Shown in pieces: positions 57,218-64,000 of a stretch of DNA of 64,000 nt. Source of the DNA: Geobacillus thermocatenulatus (GTDB lineage: Bacteria > Bacillota > Bacilli > Bacillales > Anoxybacillaceae); contig NZ_NEWK01000001.1 in NCBI RefSeq assembly GCF_002217655.1, forward strand, positions 1,064,001-1,128,000. Reading direction: 5' to 3'. The number at the start of each line of letters is the position of its first letter. Position 1 is the first letter of the stretch. Below the pieces are notes generated by a model that saw only the letters and a list, made by a program, of their open reading frames with translations, was not told the origin of the DNA and searched no databases. The position numbers and the translations under genes were made by a program.

Positions 57218-60200
57218 GTTGCACCCGGCTATTAAGCCGGGTGAGGATTGAAACTATATCACACAGCTTCTTAGTATCATCGACAACACGTGTTGCACCC
57301 GGCTATTAAGCCGGGTGAGGATTGAAACCAAAAGACCAAAACGGGACACCGGATACAGGTGAGTTGCACCCGGCTATTAAGCCGGGTGAGGATTGAAACA
57401 AAAAGAGATCGAGCGCACAAAAAAGGGCCGCAAGTTGCACCCGGCTATTAAGCCGGGTGAGGATTGAAACTTTGAGCGTTTTGCCTTTATGCTTCCCGAA
57501 CGTCAAGTTGCACCCGGCTATTAAGCCGGGTGAGGATTGAAACTAGTAACACCCCGGCACTACATACAGAGGACAAGTTGCACCCGGCTATTAAGCCGGG
57601 TGAGGATTGAAACATAGGAACCTCGCGAAAAATCAGCAACCGTTCGCGTTGCACCCGGCTATTAAGCCGGGTGAGGATTGAAACTTCTTTCAATGCGTGT
57701 TGCGAAATGGTGGGCGACGGTTGCACCCGGCTATTAAGCCGGGTGAGGATTGAAACTCATGGTGGGGGAGCTCCCCCACACCCCCCGTCGCGTTGCACCC
57801 GGCTATTAAGCCGGGTGAGGATTGAAACTCGACAACTCTCCATGCACGCTCTAACGTCTTAAGTTGCACCCGGCTATTAAGCCGGGTGAGGATTGAAACT
57901 AAACTTCCTGCTGACTTTATGTCTGCCGCTGTAACGTTGCACCCGGCTATTAAGCCGGGTGAGGATTGAAACAGTTTCCGCAGTGGAATTTGGATCAACC
58001 CAATCGCGTTGCACCCGGCTATTAAGCCGGGTGAGGATTGAAACACAATTGCGCCGATGGATTTGCCTAAAAACCTGTCAACGTTGCACCCGGCTATTAA
58101 GCCGGGTGAGGATTGAAACAGATGCTACTAGGCGTGACAAGTGAGTACGAGGTCAGTTGCACCCGGCTATTAAGCCGGGTGAGGATTGAAACAGAGCGAA
58201 TGAAATCTTGCATGTCCTCGATGTCCTGTTGCACCCGGCTATTAAGCCGGGTGAGGATTGAAACATATCATCGTAAGCGACAGGTGAAACGCCTTGAATG
58301 TTGCACCCGGCTATTAAGCCGGGTGAGGATTGAAACCGTGAGCACGGCCGGCATCTTCGTCTCGCGCAGTACAGCAGTTGCACCCGGCTATTAAGCCGGG
58401 TGAGGATTGAAACTCTTAAGTTTAATGTTTGCCCTGATGGACATGAGGTTGCACCCGGCTATTAAGCCGGGTGAGGATTGAAACCTTTCAACACCTCAAC
58501 TGCCTGTGTCAGCCGATCGTTGCACCCGGCTATTAAGCCGGGTGAGGATTGAAACACGACGAGCATTGAAGCAGTCAATCGTAAATTACGTTGCACCCGG
58601 CTATTAAGCCGGGTGAGGATTGAAACACGACGAGCATTGAAGCAGTCAATCGTAAATTACGGTTGCACCCGGCTATTAAGCCGGGTGAGGATTGAAACAC
58701 GACGAGCATTGAAGCAGTCAATCGTAAATTACGGTTGCACCCGGCTATTAAGCCGGGTGAGGATTGAAACATGGATAGAACGGAAATACCGTCGGACTAC
58801 GTAGGTTGCACCCGGCTATTAAGCCGGGTGAGGATTGAAACACGACGATTAAGGTCGGAGCAACAAACATCGACGCGTTGCACCCGGCTATTAAGCCGGG
58901 TGAGGATTGAAACATCTTTTACCTTTTCCAACTGAATGTGCGTTCCTGTTGCACCCGGCTATTAAGCCGGGTGAGGATTGAAACAAAAGAAAATCCATCA
59001 CTCATCAACCACCCTTCGCGTTGCACCCGGCTATTAAGCCGGGTGAGGATTGAAACTTCCAGGCTTTGCTTCATCTTGACCGCCAGTAATGCGTTGCACC
59101 CGGCTATTAAGCCGGGTGAGGATTGAAACCGAATTACGTCGCTGGGGGCTTCCGTGGCGCCAGTTGCACCCGGCTATTAAGCCGGGTGAGGATTGAAACA
59201 TGAAATCAACTCCTTCAACTGCAAGCGCGAATTTCGTTGCACCCGGCTATTAAGCCGGGTGAGGATTGAAACTCATAAAAAACAACATTTAAGCGAGATT
59301 CCGGCGAAGTTGCACCCGGCTATTAAGCCGGGTGAGGATTGAAACAGTCAAAAAATTTTTTAGCGCCTTTGGCGCGGCGGTTGCACCCGGCTATTAAGCC
59401 GGGTGAGGATTGAAACTAGCATCCACCGTGTTTATATGCTCCACAATCCGCGTTGCACCCGGCTATTAAGCCGGGTGAGGATTGAAACGTGAATCGGGAA
59501 GCGTGGAGCAAGACGCGGATCTCGTTGCACCCGGCTATTAAGCCGGGTGAGGATTGAAACTTGTTGTTGCTCCCGTAAATCAGCGATAGTAGGAGGAAGT
59601 TGCACCCGGCTATTAAGCCGGGTGAGGATTGAAACAGATTAACGGAATGCAAGAACTGTTACGTCAGCTTGGTTGCACCCGGCTATTAAGCCGGGTGAGG
59701 ATTGAAACTGATTTAGGTGTAGCGTAAATTTCATGCCCCAGCTGTTGCACCCGGCTATTAAGCCGGGTGAGGATTGAAACTCCAGAATGGCAACGAATGA
59801 GGGAGTACATCTAGTTGCACCCGGCTATTAAGCCGGGTGAGGATTGAAACAATCTGAGTAGATATGAGCATCAGTTAGTCGCTGGTTGCACCCGGCTATT
59901 AAGCCGGGTGAGGATTGAAACTACAAATTGGCGTTTATTTTGAGGATAGAGGTTTGTTGCACCCGGCTATTAAGCCGGGTGAGGATTGAAACAACCATTT
60001 TCGGTACAGAAGCCGCAAGCGGCATGCGTTGCACCCGGCTATTAAGCCGGGTGAGGATTGAAACACGGCTCATTTCGCTTGTATTTGCAAAAACAACAGC
60101 GTTGCACCCGGCTATTAAGCCGGGTGAGGATTGAAACATTCTTTGAAAGACTTTCGAGTAACAAAATCGCGTTGCACCCGGCTATTAAGCCGGGTGAGGA

Positions 60201-61952
60201 TTGAAACAAAAATGCCAGCTGGCAAGCGAAAACCACGCATGTTGCACCCGGCTATTAAGCCGGGTGAGGATTGAAACTGTTCCTCTTGCGTCGGCTGGGA
60301 TGCGTCTGCAGTTGCACCCGGCTATTAAGCCGGGTGAGGATTGAAACAAAAATGCCAGCTGGCAAGCGAAAACCACGCATGTTGCACCCGGCTATTAAGC
60401 CGGGTGAGGATTGAAACCGGGTCTGGGTTCACAATAAAGTGCAGCACCTCGTCGTTGCACCCGGCTATTAAGCCGGGTGAGGATTGAAACATTTCCCTCC
60501 TTGTTTTTCTTCGAGGCTTCAAGGTTGCACCCGGCTATTAAGCCGGGTGAGGATTGAAACGCGAACTCAATAGCGTTGATTTAACGGATTTCCAACGTTG
60601 CACCCGGCTATTAAGCCGGGTGAGGATTGAAACCGCAAAACACCATTTTCGACCCGATTGCCAAGCGAGTGGGTTGCACCCGGCTATTAAGCCGGGTGAG
60701 GATTGAAACGATTAAGAACTTTTTAAACTCGGGGCGAACCAGTAGTTGCACCCGGCTATTAAGCCGGGTGAGGATTGAAACGTACAATCGCCGAGCAAAA
60801 CGAATTATACGCGCGTTGCACCCGGCTATTAAGCCGGGTGAGGATTGAAACCTGTCGCGGCCCCTAGTTCCTCAAGGGAGATGCGGTTGCACCCGGCTAT
60901 TAAGCCGGGTGAGGATTGAAACATTTTTTGGAGGCCGTTTATTGTATTTTTGCGAAAGTTGCACCCGGCTATTAAGCCGGGTGAGGATTGAAACACACCT
61001 TCTTTCAGACTGTAATATAGGCGCATAACGTTGCACCCGGCTATTAAGCCGGGTGAGGATTGAAACAAAACATCCCAAACCGTTTTATCATATAAGTTGA
61101 TGTTGCACCCGGCTATTAAGCCGGGTGAGGATTGAAACCTCCTAATCGCCCCACGCACTCGCTTGTACGTGGTTGCACCCGGCTATTAAGCCGGGTGAGG
61201 ATTGAAACTTTGCATGCACCCACATATACTCATCGCCGCGCCGTTGCACCCGGCTATTAAGCCGGGTGAGGATTGAAACGAGCGCGTGTGCTGGCGATCC
61301 CGAGCAAAATATCGTTGCACCCGGCTATTAAGCCGGGTGAGGATTGAAACGACCTCAACGGAAATGTATGGGAATGGGTGGACGTTGCACCCGGCTATTA
61401 AGCCGGGTGAGGATTGAAACAGGTTCAGAGCAAACACACCAGCACTCGCGCCATGTTGCACCCGGCTATTAAGCCGGGTGAGGATTGAAACAGACGGCTT
61501 CCGGTGGCTGTAACACGTGCGGATCGCGTTGCACCCGGCTATTAAGCCGGGTGAGGATTGAAACTTGACAACCTATAAGTCACCATTCGGCAGACCAGTT
61601 GCACCCGGCTATTAAGCCGGGTGAGGATTGAAACACAAAAAAGAGCGCATGTTCATGAATTTCAGCTTGTGTTGCACCCGGCTATTAAGCCGGGTGAGGA
61701 TTGAAACCAGATGACATTATCACTCAATATCAAAACACCGATGTTGCACCCGGCTATTAAGCCGGGTGAGGATTGAAACAACTTTTTGCTATCTTAACAA
61801 CAGACGGGCAAACAAGTTGCACCCGGCTATTAAGCCGGGTGAGGATTGAAACGTTTCGCCCGGCTCGATCACGACGTCCTCGACCGTTGCACCCGGCTAT
61901 TAAGCCGGGTGAGGATTGAAACCTATGCAGGATCCTAACTTTAATTTAAAAA

Positions 61953-62354
61953 CTGTAGATGAGCATTTTTAATTACAATAATTTCCATGTTCTAAGAGAC
62001 AAACAGGATACCCCTTAGGCCACATGGAGCTGTTTTTTGATCACATCAATGGGAATATCTTGCTTCGCGGCGTCATAACAGTGATGGACATCGGTCAACG
62101 TTCCCGAAAATCCCTTGGTGGTCAAGGCATCGACAATGTGAACGAGATGCTTCAAGACCGGTTTGGAAAGTTGCAGCGTCAACCCCAAAGTGAAGAAAAA
62201 CTTGTAGATTCCTTGGTGATGTGCTAATCTATTCATGGGACATGAACCTCCTTGTGGGTAGTTGGTAGCACATCTATTCTAACCAAGGAGTCCGGTTCAT
62301 GTCTCCTTTTTTGTTTGATTGTCAATTTATGTTAGCGAATTTGCTCATCTACAG
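61953..62354 (-). mobile_element. Internally deleted insertion sequence inside a CRISPR spacer
   Basis: 402 bp with 13-bp inverted ends CTGTAGATGAGCA (61953-61965) and TGCTCATCTACAG (62342-62354). The 7-bp direct repeat TTAAAAA flanks both sides (61946-61952 and 62355-62361). Removing the element and one copy leaves a 36-bp spacer (61923-61952 plus 62362-62367), a normal length. It holds only the start, and perhaps the extreme end, of a transposase gene, so it is a non-autonomous derivative. The family is uncertain (DDE, IS4/IS701-like by appearance). Confidence 0.9.
62015..62236 (-). pseudogene. Transposase fragment
   Basis: A 73-residue frame starting MNRLAHHQGIYKFFFTLGLT and continuing PVLKHLVHIVDALTTKGFSG, which resembles N-termini of Geobacillus DDE transposases of several hundred residues. 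The end (DIPIDVIKKQLHVA) looks like a transposase C-terminus joined after a large internal deletion. RBS AAGGAGG lies upstream on the minus strand. No catalytic residues remain. Confidence 0.7.
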
Positions 62355-62956
62355 TTAAAAATTTATTGTTGCACCCGGCTATTAAGCCGGGTGAGGATTG
62401 AAACAAGATGTGGAGGACGATCAAGTTGATCTGGTGCAGTTGCACCCGGCTATTAAGCCGGGTGAGGATTGAAACTCCGGCGTATTCGCAACTAACTCCG
62501 CAATTTTGCGTTGCACCCGGCTATTAAGCCGGGTGAGGATTGAAACTCATTCGCCTTCGACGTTTCAACCCGCATTTCCCGTTGCACCCGGCTATTAAGC
62601 CGGGTGAGGATTGAAACTGATATAAAAAACCTGATCGCAAAACGGGAAAAACGTTGCACCCGGCTATTAAGCCGGGTGAGGATTGAAACAAGTATGCGGC
62701 GCCGATCGCAAAAACTCTTGGTAGTTGCACCCGGCTATTAAGCCGGGTGAGGATTGAAACATAAGTATTGGAGAAATAGAGAAAATAGAATTAAAGAGTT
62801 GCACCCGGCTATTAAGCCGGGTGAGGATTGAAACTTAACTTGGATGTGAATTTTACACGTTTGGATTTGGTTGCACCCGGCTATTAAGCCGGGTGAGGAT
62901 TGAAACAAATTTGGTCAGGCCAAGCAGGAATTTGCTCCTTGCTGTCGAATTTATGT

Positions 62957-63775
62957 TCATGAAAATTGTTGCTTCACCTTTTCTACATCTTCTTGAAACT
63001 TCTCATGTGTTTTCGCCAGCACTTCTTCAAAGACGCCGTTGAGCCGCTGCTCGAGGACGGCGATTCCTTCTCCGGTGATTCCGCCTTTGACGCACACTTT
63101 TTCCTGCAGTGTTGGCAATGTGTACACATTCCGCTTGAGCAGTTCCCCAAGACCGATGATCATATCGGTCGCCAGCATCGTCGCCTGTTCCTTCGTGATG
63201 GCGGTTTTGGCCGCTGCGGCGTCGATGAAGCGCTGCAGCAAATAGCTGAAAAACGCTGGACCGCAGCTTGAGATGTCGGAAGCGACGCGGGTGATGGCCT
63301 CATCGATATACACCGGCGAGGCGATGCGCCGGAGAAGATCATCGATCGTTTGCCGGCAGTCGGCCGAACTGCGTGCCCCGAAGGTGACGAGGATGCTGCC
63401 GGAGAGCGCCCGGTTTGCAATGCTCGGAATGGCGCGCACGACTTGGCAAGGGACGGCTGCTTCAAGCTGTTTTACGCTGATCGGGCTTGTGATCGACACA
63501 AGGCAATGCTCCCTTGTCCAGTGCGGGGCCAGCTGTTGCAATAATGGGTGGATGTCGAGCGGTTTGACGCATAAAAAAACGAGGCTGGATTGTTTGACGA
63601 CTTCAGCCGCATCGGCAACCACTGCAATGTCGGGATGCGCGCGTTGTATCGCGAACGCTTTCGCAAGCGTACGGTTCGTGATGACGAGCTGATCCGCTTT
63701 CACGGCGCCGGAGTCGAGGAACGCTTCGATTAAGATGGTGCCCATATTCCCCGTGCCGATGACGCCGATGTTCAT
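62957..63775 (-). CDS. comER: ComER, ProC-like late competence protein
   Basis: A 272-residue homologue of pyrroline-5-carboxylate reductase. The N-terminal NAD(P) loop is NIGVIGTGNMGTILIEAF, and the ProC-like signature CGPAFFSYLLQRFIDAA is near residue 171. In Bacillus it is divergent from the comE operon, as here. Its 3' end lies only 50 bp from the last CRISPR repeat. Whether it has reductase activity is unclear. Confidence 0.92.
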   Translation of the reverse strand: MNIGVIGTGNMGTILIEAFLDSGAVKADQLVITNRTLAKAFAIQRAHPDIAVVADAAEVVKQSSLVFLCVKPLDIHPLLQQLAPHWTREHCLVSITSPISVKQLEAAVPCQVVRAIPSIANRALSGSILVTFGARSSADCRQTIDDLLRRIASPVYIDEAITRVASDISSCGPAFFSYLLQRFIDAAAAKTAITKEQATMLATDMIIGLGELLKRNVYTLPTLQEKVCVKGGITGEGIAVLEQRLNGVFEEVLAKTHEKFQEDVEKVKQQFS

Positions 63776-63876
63776 GTGTTGTCCCCCCTCCCGGTTTTAT
63801 TCGCCGGAACTCTCTTTTTCGATATGTATGAGAAAAAGGCTCGGTTTATGACTTGAAATGGAAAGGATGGGATCGT

Positions 63877-64000
63877 ATGTGGGAGCATGTGCAGGAGCTT
63901 GGCAAACGGTATGGAAAAGTAGGGATGTTCTTGTTGTTTGCCGCGGTGGTGGGGTTGTGGGTGTTTCGTCATCCAACGGATGAAAAGGAGCAAGTCGTCT
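63877..64000 (+). CDS. comEA: ComEA DNA receptor, 5' part only
   Basis: 41 codons are visible: MWEHVQELGKRYGKVGMFLL with a membrane helix at about residues 15-32, then a charged segment. ComEA is a membrane-anchored DNA receptor for transformation with a C-terminal HhH domain, which lies outside the window. RBS GGAAAGGATGGG. Placement next to divergent comER fixes the identity. A CTTTTTC/GAAAAAG inverted repeat (63810-63840 region) lies in the shared promoter area. Confidence 0.85.
   Translation, partial: MWEHVQELGKRYGKVGMFLLFAAVVGLWVFRHPTDEKEQVV

Larger units (their letters stand above)
57218..62906 (+). CRISPR. Type I-C CRISPR array, 74 repeats and 73 spacers
   Basis: The repeat is 37 bp, beginning GTTGCACCCGGC and ending GAGGATTGAAAC. 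Its centre is a perfect hairpin, CACCCGGCT and AGCCGGGTG around ATTA. All copies read as identical by eye, including the last. Spacers are 33-40 bp, mostly 33-36. Repeat starts run from 57218 (leader side) to 62870. Three consecutive spacers at 58556, 58627 and 58699 are copies, and spacers 60208-60240 and 60348-60380 are identical. The spacer after repeat 66 is split by an insertion sequence remnant (61953-62354). Confidence 0.98.

Noticed and set aside
57306-61461. Many ORFs of 60-120 codons across the array on both strands, with repeated peptide units
   Set aside because: They are translations of the CRISPR repeat and spacer units; each frame repeats the same residues and has no RBS.
63805-63860. 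ComK boxes upstream of comEA
   Set aside because: An A/T-rich inverted repeat exists, but it is not the AAAA-N5-TTTT pattern at proper spacing.

Overview
The window reads as a chromosome segment of a thermophilic, spore-forming Bacillaceae, most likely Geobacillus or a close relative. The evidence is G+C-rich Bacillus-type coding sequence, strong Shine-Dalgarno sequences with frequent GTG and TTG starts, sporulation genes (sigK, sda, pbpI, a ytvI-like gene), a GltT nearly identical in remembered sequence to the B. stearothermophilus transporter, and gene order that follows B. subtilis closely (aspS - 6S RNA - tcdA, rarA - cymR - iscS2 - mnmA - yrrB - recD2, alaS - ireB - ruvX - yrzB - mltG - trmR - trhP1 - trhP2 - udk - greA - pbpI - yrrS - yrzA - yrrT - mtnN - mccA - mccB - yrhC, and sda - yqeG - yqeH - aroE - yhbY - nadD - yqeK - rsfS - yqeM - comER - comEA). 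These identifications come from recognised motifs and remembered synteny; no database was searched.

Layout. 1-9.1 kb: end of aspS, 6S RNA, tcdA, an RsfA-type regulator, an RND transporter with its TetR-family neighbour, and rarA. 9.1-16.1 kb: CymR and sulfur/tRNA thiolation genes (iscS2, mnmA), TPR protein, RecD2, and three small proteins. 16.2-29.7 kb: AI-2E family permease, T-box controlled alaS and its operon (ireB, ruvX, yrzB), mltG, the mo5U34 tRNA modification set (trmR, trhP1, trhP2), udk, greA, and a class B PBP with yrrS. 29.8-34.3 kb: methionine-to-cysteine conversion (yrrT, mtnN, mccA, mccB) behind a candidate CymR site. 34.3-43.4 kb: small-peptide loci including YrzI, uninterrupted sigK, gltT, DedA and YtvI-like membrane proteins, motAB, pssA and psd. 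43.4-49.0 kb: sda with a cluster of DnaA boxes, then the yqeG-to-yqeM operon.

49.0-62.9 kb is an insertion between yqeM and comER, which are neighbours in B. subtilis. It is a complete type I-C CRISPR-Cas locus (cas3, cas5c, cas8c with an internal cas11c start, cas7c, cas4, cas1, cas2) followed by 74 apparently identical 37-bp repeats and 73 spacers. One spacer is split by a 402-bp internally deleted insertion sequence flanked by a 7-bp duplication. comER and the start of comEA close the window.

The least expected material outside the CRISPR locus is a set of about 235-240-bp noncoding elements with short terminal inverted repeats and nested hairpins. Three related copies lie at 22785-23025, 31622-31857 and 37869-38110. 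A fourth element (37621-37855) has the same order of hairpins but largely unrelated sequence. One pairing in the three-copy family shows a compensatory change. Other points are an RBS inside a terminator-like hairpin before pbpI, a promoter / 25-codon ORF / twin-terminator arrangement before yrzI, a candidate 42-codon ORF in the CRISPR leader, and a cas7c with a long helical insertion.
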